64,000 nucleotides of DNA from Halobacteriovorax sp. JY17 (GTDB taxonomy: Bacteria; Bdellovibrionota; Bacteriovoracia; Bacteriovoracales; Bacteriovoracaceae): assembly GCF_002753895.1 (NCBI RefSeq), contig NZ_NJER01000001.1, positions 868,001 through 932,000 on the forward strand, in the 5' to 3' direction. Below are positions 8,486-16,766 of the stretch, piece by piece; the stretch's first letter is position 1, and each line of letters starts with the position of its first letter. The notes beneath the pieces were generated by a model. That model had not been told where the DNA came from and did not search any database. It saw only the letters and a list, made by a program, of their open reading frames with translations. The position numbers were made by a program, and so were the translations under genes.

Positions 8486-9484
8486 ATGAAAGTCATTACA
8501 CTACTACTTTTATTTTTTTCAACCAGTATTCTTGCAAGAGACTGGGTAAAAATAAAAATCCCTGGAGCGAAGTGTGGGGATGGTATCAACTACTACGTTT
8601 TCTATAGCCCAAGAAATTCTAAGAAACTCTTTACTGAGTTCATGGGAGGAGGTGCTTGCTGGAGTCTCTCGACATGCTTTGGACCTAACTTAAGAACGTG
8701 GATGCACCCTATTCCAGAAATTCCAACTTTCTCAGTTCTAACTTCTGAGAATAAAGAGCTTACTCCATTTACTGAACACTCTTCACTCTACTTCCCTTAT
8801 TGCACAGGAGATGTTCACTCGGGAGATCACTCCATTGATTACAGATTCTCGGTCACTGCTCATCACAGAGGATATAGTAATGTGGTTAAGACTATACGTT
8901 ACTTAAAAGAAAGAGAAATTATTCAATTTGATCAACTAGAGGAATTTATTCTCTTTGGTTCAAGTGCTGGGGCCATTGGCTCTCTTGTTCATTCAAAAAC
9001 TTTTGAACCTGAGCTTTCAAAAGACACAAAGAAATTTCTCATTTCAGATTCTCCAGGTCTTCACTTTGGAAAAACTTTTTGGGAAAAGTTCACCGCTCCT
9101 ATGCTCTCAGACTTTGACGATAACTTTTCAAAAGTAAACCTCAATATAGACTTTACGGACGGTATGGTTGCTCATAAAACGGAAAATGTCTGCCGCTACT
9201 TAAGCAATTGGAAGATTGGATTTCTACAAGGAAGTCAAGACCTCGTCATGTCCAAAGTTTTTGGTAATATAAGTCCAGATGACCATAGAGACTATGTCTA
9301 TTCGGACAGAGGTATTTTCGAAACTTCTAAGAAGACAAGAAATTGCGCAGCCTTTACCCCAGATACAAAGATGCATACTTTTCTATTACTAGAAAAGAGT
9401 GCGAGAATCGAGGCTTCAGGAGTGAATGCATTAGACTTTGTTCGAAGAATTTATTCGGGAAAAACAGAGCGCAGCTTTAAGTAG
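8486..9484 (+). CDS. secreted pectinacetylesterase/Notum-family serine hydrolase
   Basis: The 332-residue product has a signal peptide (res 1-17) and a pectinacetylesterase (PAE/Notum) fold. It shows the family GGGACWS oxyanion motif at res 54-60, the FGSSAGAIGS nucleophile elbow with Ser160, and a late His in the TKMHTFLLL segment. Several cysteines typical of the exported family are present. Family members remove acetyl or acyl groups from polysaccharides or proteins; pectin is an unlikely substrate here, so the natural target is open. The start follows AAGGA. It is divergent from lplA and ends in an inverted repeat shared with the convergent lipoprotein gene. The fold is well supported; the substrate is unknown. 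Confidence 0.85.
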   Translation: MKVITLLLLFFSTSILARDWVKIKIPGAKCGDGINYYVFYSPRNSKKLFTEFMGGGACWSLSTCFGPNLRTWMHPIPEIPTFSVLTSENKELTPFTEHSSLYFPYCTGDVHSGDHSIDYRFSVTAHHRGYSNVVKTIRYLKEREIIQFDQLEEFILFGSSAGAIGSLVHSKTFEPELSKDTKKFLISDSPGLHFGKTFWEKFTAPMLSDFDDNFSKVNLNIDFTDGMVAHKTENVCRYLSNWKIGFLQGSQDLVMSKVFGNISPDDHRDYVYSDRGIFETSKKTRNCAAFTPDTKMHTFLLLEKSARIEASGVNALDFVRRIYSGKTERSFK

Positions 9485-9496
9485 ATTAAAGCTGCG
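9470..9496. terminator. perfect 11-bp hairpin between convergent genes
   Basis: CGCAGCTTTAA (9470-9480) and its exact complement TTAAAGCTGCG (9486-9496) flank a 5-nt loop. The structure includes the stop codon of the upstream gene and lies just before the end of the convergent lipoprotein gene. There is no T run on either side, so it may be a pausing, mRNA-stabilising or Rho-assisted element rather than a classical intrinsic terminator. Confidence 0.55.
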
Positions 9497-9503
9497 AATT
9501 TGA

Positions 9504-10448
9504 TTATTGATCTACAGATATTTTCACATTTACGAGCTTTGCTCTAATTCTCATAATGAATGATGGAATCGCTCCATCGCCCTTCTTTCTTCCAGGTAGA
9601 GTGTAGAGAGTTCGAAGGTAGAACTTCATTTCATCAAAAATTGTAGAAGTATCAATCTTTATAAAAATCCCTTCAGTCTTAATTTCTAGAGGAATAATTT
9701 TTGTTTCTTCTAAGTAATTTTCAAGATCAAATTTTATATCATCATGTAATTGATTTAGAGGAGGCAGCATTGTCTCAGAGATAAGAGGAATTGTTATTTT
9801 CTCTGTTAAGAATCTCTTAAGCGCCTTTCTCTTTAATTTAGAATCTACGTCATCAAAAGTAATTTCAGCTTTATCTTTGATTTTTGCGTATTGAATCTCC
9901 TGAACCATTCCTTCGTCGCTAACTTCATTAATTGGAATCAAGATTCCATTCTTCTTATCCATGGCATAAATTGTTACAGAATGCTTTCCATTTTTCTTCC
10001 CAAATTTAAGAGTCTTAATTTGAGAAACTGTTTCATAGATTGTGTCGTTTAACTTCTCTCCAGAAATTTTCTCAAAAGCAACAAGGAGATTTGAAACATC
10101 TTCATTAGTTAAAATATAATCTCCAACCTCAGCAAGGTATCTTAGAATATACATCGTAAATGTTAGTCCATCACCAACTGGAAACTCTTCGCTCATAGAC
10201 TCTTTTACTAGAAATATTTGTTTGGCGACTTTTTCATAATCTTCTAAACCAAGCCCATGGAGAACTTGATTCTCTGATGAAGAAGTACTTTGAGGTACTC
10301 TTTCAACACTTAAGGCCCCTTCTGACTTTTCTGAAGCGCTACTAATTTCTTGTTTTTCAACAATTGTTGTCACATCTTTTGAACAAGATGAGCTAATTAG
10401 TAAGATAGATAGAATTAAAGGTAATTGAATGAATTTTCCAAGTGCCAC
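9504..10448 (-). CDS. lipoprotein of unknown function
   Basis: The product has a type II signal peptide (FIQLPLILSILLISSSCSKD, lipobox S-S-S-C) and ~290 mature residues. A Ser/Glu-rich linker follows the acylated Cys; the rest looks like a mixed alpha/beta soluble domain with many Lys, Glu and Ile. GTG 10448 is chosen because GGAGG lies 4 nt upstream and the leader begins directly; the open frame extends 13 codons further. No family recognised. It lies downstream of the GT51 transglycosylase and GMC oxidoreductase genes on the same strand, separated by 135 nt, so it may be transcribed independently. It converges with the pectinacetylesterase-like gene. Confidence 0.75.
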   Translation of the reverse strand: MALGKFIQLPLILSILLISSSCSKDVTTIVEKQEISSASEKSEGALSVERVPQSTSSSENQVLHGLGLEDYEKVAKQIFLVKESMSEEFPVGDGLTFTMYILRYLAEVGDYILTNEDVSNLLVAFEKISGEKLNDTIYETVSQIKTLKFGKKNGKHSVTIYAMDKKNGILIPINEVSDEGMVQEIQYAKIKDKAEITFDDVDSKLKRKALKRFLTEKITIPLISETMLPPLNQLHDDIKFDLENYLEETKIIPLEIKTEGIFIKIDTSTIFDEMKFYLRTLYTLPGRKKGDGAIPSFIMRIRAKLVNVKISVDQ

Positions 10449-10583
10449 ACTTCCTCCGAATGTATAAATACACTCGTATATAAGCAAGATTTAGGCCAAC
10501 GCAACACATTGATTTAACGTAGTTTAATAGTATGACATTTTGACACTGACCACTACTTTGACACCAGTTCTGGGTCCAAAGTA

Positions 10584-11519
10584 CTACTCTACTGAAAACT
10601 CTTCTTGAAGCTTAAGATCATCTTCATTTATAGCATCTGGATCGTATTTCACTTCTTCAGCAACACTTAAATCAGGGTCATACTTATATCTATTCTCCCA
10701 GTCTCTTCCATCGGTATGCCTCTTCACTCTCTGTCTATTTCCAATCCCACGAAGGGACTTCTTCTTTGGGGATTTTTCAAAATTGAGTTCTTGAGTTTTT
10801 AGAAATTCTGCCTTTTCTTTTGAGATGACTTTTGCCAATGCCATTTTATCTAGAATATTGTCTACAGTTTCATTGGCAAACTTAGTAAGCTTTCTATCTT
10901 TAAAAGATTGAGAATAGCGAACAGGAGATGGAAGCAACATGGCGAGGAAGGCACCTTCTTTAGCCGTTAAGCTCTTAGGTGATTTCTTAAAGTAGTGTTT
11001 AGCTGCCTCTTTAATTCCATAAATCCCATCACCATATTGAATCACATTTAAATAAACTTCTAAAATCTTATCTTTTGAAACCTTCTTCTCAAGATAGAGA
11101 GTCGCCGCAAGCTCTTTTAATTTTCTTTGAACAGTGCGATCACTTGTAAAAAATAAATTCTTCGTCACCTGTTGTGAGATAGTACTTGCTCCACGGAGCT
11201 TCTCTCCCTTTAGTCCATCCATTGCGGCCTCTCGAACTTGGGAAATATCAACCCCTTCATGTTCAAAGAAGTCCCAGTCCTCGCTCAACATAATGGCTGA
11301 AGTTGCATTCTTAGAAATATTTTTTAAAGAACTCCACCCCTTCGGTTTCTTTGCGATTATTTTGTATTCTATGCCTCTCTCTTCTGTATAATTCATTCCG
11401 ACATAGCCTTTAGAAAGCATATTTATCTTTGAAAAGGGTACGCTCATTCCGACGAGCCCCATACTAAATGTAATAAGTAGTAGGATAATTATAATGGTAA
11501 TTTTATACTTCTTCTTCAT
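10584..11519 (-). CDS. monofunctional GT51 peptidoglycan glycosyltransferase
   Basis: The 311-residue protein has one N-terminal membrane anchor (res 7-26) and a GT51 domain that polymerises lipid II into glycan strands in the periplasm. Motif 1 is EDWDFFEHEG with catalytic Glu80; then RGASTISQQVTKNLF, RKLKE with Glu136, and the EVYLNVIQYGDGIYGI block. There is no transpeptidase domain, as in MtgA. A ~60-residue charged C-terminal extension with a repeated YDPD is not part of the usual enzyme. It is preceded by AGGAA and begins 9 nt after the GMC oxidoreductase gene ends, implying co-transcription. Cell-wall synthesis is the expected role. A remodelling use in a predator is speculation. Confidence 0.92.
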   Translation of the reverse strand: MKKKYKITIIIILLLITFSMGLVGMSVPFSKINMLSKGYVGMNYTEERGIEYKIIAKKPKGWSSLKNISKNATSAIMLSEDWDFFEHEGVDISQVREAAMDGLKGEKLRGASTISQQVTKNLFFTSDRTVQRKLKELAATLYLEKKVSKDKILEVYLNVIQYGDGIYGIKEAAKHYFKKSPKSLTAKEGAFLAMLLPSPVRYSQSFKDRKLTKFANETVDNILDKMALAKVISKEKAEFLKTQELNFEKSPKKKSLRGIGNRQRVKRHTDGRDWENRYKYDPDLSVAEEVKYDPDAINEDDLKLQEEFSVE

Positions 11520-11528
11520 AGGACATTC

Positions 11529-13139
11529 CTAGTTTGAAAATCTAATTTCTCTATTTTCAATATCATTATTCTTATTTTTAAATCCTGCACTAAACTTCTC
11601 AGCAAGGGCCGTTATTGTAAGAGATGGATTCACAGCAAGGTTTCCAGGAATAATACTTGCGTCGCAGACATATAATCCCGGATATCCATGAACTTCATTT
11701 CTCTCATTAACAACTGACGACTCGGCCTCATCACCAATAATGGCGCCACCTAAAATATGAGCGGTAGCAATAGAGCCAAGTCCTGCCTCCACACTACAAT
11801 TAAGAGGCATTCCTTTAATATTTCTAGCAACAATCTGCGCCGCCTCTTGGGCAACAGGAATCGAAGTCTCCATTGTTTCATTTCCAAGGTCACCAACGAG
11901 TCCTTTAGAAAACCCATGAAAGAAACTTCTCTTAAAGTGAAACTTTAATTTCGTATCTACAGATTGCATCACAAGAAGAATCACAGAGCTATTGGCCCAA
12001 TTACCTTTGAAGAGAATGGGAATGAAACGAAGAGATGAGCCAAGAAACTTTCCTATCATAAGAAAAGGCCTCTTAAGTCTATTAGCAGAGGGAGTCAGAG
12101 GAATAGTTAAGAGTTTCATAAAGTCACTTCCTACAGGATAGCGAACTCCTTCAATTTTTGTCTGTTTGTCTGGTTTTATTTGAGCGCCAATAGCAATTCC
12201 ACGAGAGAGCTCTCTGTGGGTTTCAAAAGACGTTGCGCCAACAAGACTCTCACCATTTGTTCTAATATTATGTCCAAGATTAGTTGAAATATTTGGGAGG
12301 GTTTTAAAGTGGTCTCTATTTCTAAAGAGCAGATCAATCGTTCCCATCACTCCCGCACTTAGAATAATTCTCTTAGCTTTAAATTCTCTCTTATTCTTAA
12401 AGAGAATTCTTCCCGGTCGCTTTGTTGAAATAGTGAAACCTTCTGCGCTTGGGTTTATTTTATAAGCATGTGTATCAGCAAATACTTTTGTTCCCCATTT
12501 TCTAGCAAAGAAGAGATAATTCTTAACAAGAGTATTCTTGGCGCCGACACGGCAACCAATCATGCAGCCTCCGCACTTGGTACAAGTCGTTCGAGCGGGC
12601 CCATCTCCATCAAAGTATGGATCGGAAACATTCTCCCCCAACCTCTCTCTCATTAAGACACCAACTTGAGTAGGCTTAAAAGTATGTTCGCAGCCAAGAG
12701 ATTTTGAAAGGCTTCTAATCTCTTCGTCATTTTCTTCAAGAAAAATATTCTCAGTCACACCAAGCATTTTCTCGGCCATGTGATAATGCCTATCAAGTTC
12801 TTGACCACCTTTAAATGATTTAGGCCATGGAAGATTTCTTAGAACGTCATCTTCAGGTCTAAGAAGAGTATTTGCGTAGACAAGACTTCCTCCGCCCACG
12901 CCAACACCATGGAGGACCATTAAATTTTTAAGAACACTAATACTTTGAATGCCGAAGCACTTTAATAAAGGCGCCCAAAGAAAACGTTTCACATTCCAAT
13001 TGGACTTTGGAAAGTCTTCGTCTTTATAGTCTCGCCCCTTTTCCAAGATAGCGACACTATAGCCTTTTTGGGCGAGTCTACAGGCGCTGACTGAACCGCC
13101 AAAACCGCTGCCTATAATGAGGAAATCAAATTCTTCCAT
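11529..13139 (-). CDS. GMC-family FAD oxidoreductase (cholesterol-oxidase-like)
   Basis: The 536-residue protein has an N-terminal FAD-binding Rossmann motif (IIGSGFGGS, then ILEKG), a GVGVGGGSLVYANTL segment that binds the flavin, a four-Cys cluster CTKCGGCMIGC near res 188-198, and the C-terminal GMC block (CDASIIPGNLAVNPS). The Cys cluster and domain order match the cholesterol-oxidase/fatty-alcohol-type branch of the GMC family, which oxidises alcohols using FAD. No signal peptide is seen, so it is probably cytoplasmic or membrane-associated. It precedes the GT51 gene by 9 nt, an unexpected pairing. The substrate (sterol, long-chain alcohol or other) cannot be told. Confidence 0.88.
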   Translation of the reverse strand: MEEFDFLIIGSGFGGSVSACRLAQKGYSVAILEKGRDYKDEDFPKSNWNVKRFLWAPLLKCFGIQSISVLKNLMVLHGVGVGGGSLVYANTLLRPEDDVLRNLPWPKSFKGGQELDRHYHMAEKMLGVTENIFLEENDEEIRSLSKSLGCEHTFKPTQVGVLMRERLGENVSDPYFDGDGPARTTCTKCGGCMIGCRVGAKNTLVKNYLFFARKWGTKVFADTHAYKINPSAEGFTISTKRPGRILFKNKREFKAKRIILSAGVMGTIDLLFRNRDHFKTLPNISTNLGHNIRTNGESLVGATSFETHRELSRGIAIGAQIKPDKQTKIEGVRYPVGSDFMKLLTIPLTPSANRLKRPFLMIGKFLGSSLRFIPILFKGNWANSSVILLVMQSVDTKLKFHFKRSFFHGFSKGLVGDLGNETMETSIPVAQEAAQIVARNIKGMPLNCSVEAGLGSIATAHILGGAIIGDEAESSVVNERNEVHGYPGLYVCDASIIPGNLAVNPSLTITALAEKFSAGFKNKNNDIENREIRFSN

Positions 13140-13293
13140 AGCTACCCCGAAATATCTCTATTCTAGACTAGTTTAGCAAAGAGGTGTGAAAGAGTCTAAC
13201 AAACTGATTATACGATGAAATTGACGAATATTAGTGGCAGGTCTAAGAAGAGAGAGGCAATAAAAATGGCCGCCGAAGCGACCACCAATAAAA

Positions 13294-15372
13294 TTATTTT
13301 TCGTAATTGGCCCGTAGATCACATCGATACTGACCGTAGAGGCTTTGCAAGAGTCCATTATGATCTCTAGTCATTTGTATATCTAACATACTCTCACCTA
13401 GAGTGTAGTTGTAATCGTCTTTTAAAAGCTCTTTTGCTTCTTTTATAGAAAGTAATTTCCCTTGCCAAGGAACCGTTATATCTTCCTTCGTTCCTTCAAG
13501 TCTGCCTTTCTTATCAAGCTTTATAGCAGAGATAATTCTTCTAGCGAAAATAGCACTTTGAGAATTTTCAAAGATTTTATCTCTATCATTACTAAAGTAT
13601 GAACCAGTTTCACCAAATATATCTTTATTAGTAGAGAGGAAATCGTATCCCATCTCGGCCCACTTCTGTGCATACTTCCAAGTTGCTCTTAGATTCTTCG
13701 CCGAAACACAGGCCTTATCAATTTGATCTGAAGATAGAGTTTTCTCATCTTTGATATGATAATAGCTATTCTTAACTTCTAAATTACTCTTAGCGAAGTT
13801 CTTAAAGTCTTTCATAAAGAGCTTATTAACTTTAGCACTCTTCTTTCTCATGTGATCAATAAAATTCTTACCATAATCACCATAGATATAATTGATGACC
13901 TTGTCATGGGCCTCGAGAATTCTAAGATCAGCACCATCAGCTCCATTCTCACTTGTAAACTCTTTCTTACCTGTTATTGATTGAAGCTTAATTTTTAATG
14001 TATTTAACTCTGCAATTAATCTTTGAATTTCATCACTTGTCTTTGCCCCATTACCAGTTTTTAACAACTCAGAGGCTTCCTTAAATGTCATTTCTGTATT
14101 CTCATCTACTTTGATCGAAACTTTTGAAAGTTCATCACTGGCATCTTCTTTAAGCTCAGAGACTTCTGCGACTACTCTTTCAAAATGATATCTAAGATTT
14201 TTCAAGTAATTATTAAAATTGCTATCGCTACCATCTTCTAGTGCAATGACCTTATCTAGGTTTCCAACTTCATCAATTGATGTAAGTAATTCTTGAAGAG
14301 ATCTATTTTGTCTTGAGACTCTCTCTCCATTTGTAGGATTAATAAACTTTTCTACATATGAATTTATTAGGTCGTAGTTAAGAGTTAATTTATCAAGGAT
14401 TAAATCTCTCTGTGCAGACACTGGAATATCTGAAGAAGAGCTTAGAGGATTTAATATTTCAATAATTGGAGTAAAAAGTTTAACTCTCTCCTTTCCTATC
14501 GCTTCAACATGAGACATTCTAATGGCCTCAAGCTGGTCTGAAATTGTTTTTGAGTTAGATGTAATATTTCCTTGAAGATTGTTTAGAAGTTTAATAAGTT
14601 CTTCTACTTTATTTAAGTCTTTATAGTGAGTATCCGTTGAGATATCAAGGATCCCAGCTTCCTGCATTTTAATTCTCACATCATAGAAAGAGCAATTTAA
14701 CTTTATAAATGTTAGACGGTCTTCATCATTTTTAAAATCAAACCTACCTTCAAAGAGATTATTAATGAATTTTAAAATAGAACTTACAACTAACCCTCCG
14801 TACGCCACAGAAACTCCTGCAGGCGAAGGTGAATAGAGTCCAAATTGAGAAAAATTTTGAATAATATTAGCAGAGTTCTCAAGAAAGCTTGAATCATCTA
14901 AGTGAGAACAGCTATTCTTACTAAATAATGTATTTAATCCATTAACTAGAGAGGCCATCTGCTCTCCATTAATACCCGTATTTGCAATTCCATCAGTCTC
15001 AGGAACCTCAACAGGATCTTTACCTTGAGCTTCTCTTGATTGATTAATATTATCTTGAATATCTTGAGCTCCAGCGAGGACTTGATCTAATGTTCCTTGG
15101 CTCCCATCGAGACAATCATCTTTAAAGATGGCCTCAATATTTTTAACACTATTTAAAATGACATCACTTCTTGTTGAATTAAGAGGACAGAAAATTGGTC
15201 TTGTCTTTAAAGTTAAATTTCTATCTTTTAGCTCATCAATTTGTTTAATGATTGATGGGTCTACTTTTATCTTAGATAGATTCCCTATACTATTTGATAA
15301 GGGACTCGCTCCGAAAATATAAGACGGGGAAAGAGAAAATAAAAGAAAGACTGCTAATTGATTGCGTTTCAC
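13294..15372 (-). CDS. large secreted protein, largely helical, unknown function
   Basis: The 692-residue product begins with a signal peptide (cleavage near FGA, res ~22). The mature protein is rich in Lys, Asp, Glu and Leu with long predicted helical stretches (around res 250-300 and 400-470), as in coiled coils, and has a few scattered cysteines. A hydrophobic segment near res 180-205 (VSVAYGGLVVSSILKFI) could insert in a membrane. The GTG start at 15372 is supported by GGAG 5 nt upstream. It follows a small secreted-protein gene on the same strand and precedes the GMC gene after a 154-nt gap with nothing recognisable. No family recognised. It resembles in style, but not visibly in sequence, the large secreted proteins at 24167 and 60659. 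Confidence 0.8.
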   Translation of the reverse strand: MKRNQLAVFLLFSLSPSYIFGASPLSNSIGNLSKIKVDPSIIKQIDELKDRNLTLKTRPIFCPLNSTRSDVILNSVKNIEAIFKDDCLDGSQGTLDQVLAGAQDIQDNINQSREAQGKDPVEVPETDGIANTGINGEQMASLVNGLNTLFSKNSCSHLDDSSFLENSANIIQNFSQFGLYSPSPAGVSVAYGGLVVSSILKFINNLFEGRFDFKNDEDRLTFIKLNCSFYDVRIKMQEAGILDISTDTHYKDLNKVEELIKLLNNLQGNITSNSKTISDQLEAIRMSHVEAIGKERVKLFTPIIEILNPLSSSSDIPVSAQRDLILDKLTLNYDLINSYVEKFINPTNGERVSRQNRSLQELLTSIDEVGNLDKVIALEDGSDSNFNNYLKNLRYHFERVVAEVSELKEDASDELSKVSIKVDENTEMTFKEASELLKTGNGAKTSDEIQRLIAELNTLKIKLQSITGKKEFTSENGADGADLRILEAHDKVINYIYGDYGKNFIDHMRKKSAKVNKLFMKDFKNFAKSNLEVKNSYYHIKDEKTLSSDQIDKACVSAKNLRATWKYAQKWAEMGYDFLSTNKDIFGETGSYFSNDRDKIFENSQSAIFARRIISAIKLDKKGRLEGTKEDITVPWQGKLLSIKEAKELLKDDYNYTLGESMLDIQMTRDHNGLLQSLYGQYRCDLRANYEK

Positions 15373-15497
15373 ACATACTCCATTTTTTAATTCAATGAAG
15401 TATAAGCAAGAAACATACCAATAGAAGTCACCGATATTTTGAAGTCTAAGCTTCCAACATCGTTAAAAGAATAATCAGTGTCTAAAGTTTATACAGT

Positions 15498-15842
15498 CTA
15501 TTTAAGATTCTTTTGATAGAGATGACCGAGGGCCAATGTCCCCTCCATACAACCTTCGTAGAAAACTCTAAGCTTAAGAGATTGGTCTTTTAATTCTTCG
15601 TCTTCATTCTCAATTTTCTTAAGATGAAGAGTCAGTGGAACGCACGACTTCTTTAGAACGTTATAAGAAATATACTCGTTCAAAGGAAGTCCTTGAGGAT
15701 CAATTTGATCCGCAAAGAAAGTACTTAATTCTATATGATTCTTAGACGCCAGAACGGCCATTCTTTCTTTATATGTTAATTCTCTTGAACGCGCCGCCAT
15801 AGAAACAAAGAACGCGAAGACAAGGACAAATGCAATTTTCAT
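15498..15842 (-). CDS. small secreted protein, unknown function
   Basis: The 114-residue protein has a short signal peptide (MKIAFVLVFAFFVSMAARS). The mature part is predicted helical with two cysteines (CVPL and GCMEG) that could form a disulfide. The ATG is preceded by CGGAG at 6 nt. It lies 125 nt upstream of the 692-residue secreted protein on the same strand, so the two might be expressed together. No family recognised. Confidence 0.7.
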   Translation of the reverse strand: MKIAFVLVFAFFVSMAARSRELTYKERMAVLASKNHIELSTFFADQIDPQGLPLNEYISYNVLKKSCVPLTLHLKKIENEDEELKDQSLKLRVFYEGCMEGTLALGHLYQKNLK

Positions 15843-15890
15843 TTATTACTCCGTTAATAAACAATTATTACATTAATACTGAGCACTAAG

Positions 15891-16766
15891 TTATGATAAA
15901 TCAAGCAAATTATTCAAGTATTTTGAAATTTTCTCACACAGCTCTTGACGAGAGACGCAGACATCTTCTCCTGAACTCATTTCATAATTACCAGAGAGAA
16001 GTAGAGATTTTAGTCCGGGAACTTTAATTCTATCACTTTCCTTATCACCAATCATAAGACTATCTGAAAATGTTCCCCCTACCACAGCTAAGGCCTTCAA
16101 GTGCATTCCAGGATTTGGTTTACGAAGAAGAGAGTCAAATTTCCAGGCTTCACTCCCCTTATCTTTATGAAAAGGACAGATTTCAATATGATTAATTACT
16201 GCTCCTAAAGAGGCGTAGTAATTAATTAAACTCTTATGAAAAGTATCTACATCCTCTAAGCTATACATTCCTCTGGCCACACCAGCTTGATTAGTCACTA
16301 TAACAACGGGAATTTTTAATTTATTAGCATTTTTTACAACATCAATCATATCTTTAAAAATAATTGAATCGTTATATTCATAAACATAACCAGAGTCTTC
16401 ATTTATAATTCCATCCCTATCTAGAAAGAGAACGGGAGTGAGAGAAGATGGTTCCTCTTGGTATTTAACCAGAGGAAACTTTGCAAAGCCTTCTTTCGAG
16501 TTCTTCATATAACGAATACCTGTAGCGATATACTCATCTCGTTGAAAGTTGTTTTCAAAAAACTCACTTAGAAAAACAAACTCTGTATTCTCTCCTAGGC
16601 CAAACTCAGAAATATAACTCCAATCGACATGGTGATCTTCTTCGATAATAAGAGTATTTTCTTCTGGTGCAAAAATCTCAGAGACTTTAAGAAATTTAGA
16701 AAGTTTCGACACAAGTTCTTTAGAGTCAATATTCTTGTTTTTAATAAATAAATTTATCTCTTTCAC
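15891..16766 (-). CDS. HAD phosphatase (GmhB/histidinol-phosphatase/3'-phosphatase group) with N-terminal extension
   Basis: The C-terminal ~180 of 291 residues are a HAD-IIIA phosphatase: LFLDRDG with nucleophile Asp116 and Asp118, VIVTNQAG (Thr158), the RKPNPGM loop with Lys216, and GDKESD with the Mg-binding Asp241. This group includes GmhB (heptose bisphosphate phosphatase), HisB-N and polynucleotide 3'-phosphatases. GmhB-type enzymes carry a zinc loop of C-x-H and C-x-C; here only Cys197 and His200 remain and the second pair is replaced by FDSLL. The first ~108 residues are an added domain I do not recognise. The start is GTG, overlapping the upstream nuclease-like gene's stop as GTGA, indicating coupled translation. 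The substrate is uncertain: sugar phosphate or nucleic-acid end. Confidence 0.8.
   Translation of the reverse strand: MKEINLFIKNKNIDSKELVSKLSKFLKVSEIFAPEENTLIIEEDHHVDWSYISEFGLGENTEFVFLSEFFENNFQRDEYIATGIRYMKNSKEGFAKFPLVKYQEEPSSLTPVLFLDRDGIINEDSGYVYEYNDSIIFKDMIDVVKNANKLKIPVVIVTNQAGVARGMYSLEDVDTFHKSLINYYASLGAVINHIEICPFHKDKGSEAWKFDSLLRKPNPGMHLKALAVVGGTFSDSLMIGDKESDRIKVPGLKSLLLSGNYEMSSGEDVCVSRQELCEKISKYLNNLLDLS

Noticed and set aside
10552-10585. imperfect inverted repeat after the GT51 gene
   Set aside because: The stem (TACTTTG/CAAAGTA) has an internal mismatch region and no T tract, so I could not call it a terminator.
13173-13358. minus-strand ORF overlapping the end of the 692-residue gene
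   Set aside because: It overlaps the end of a larger real gene in another frame and shows no start site or domain.
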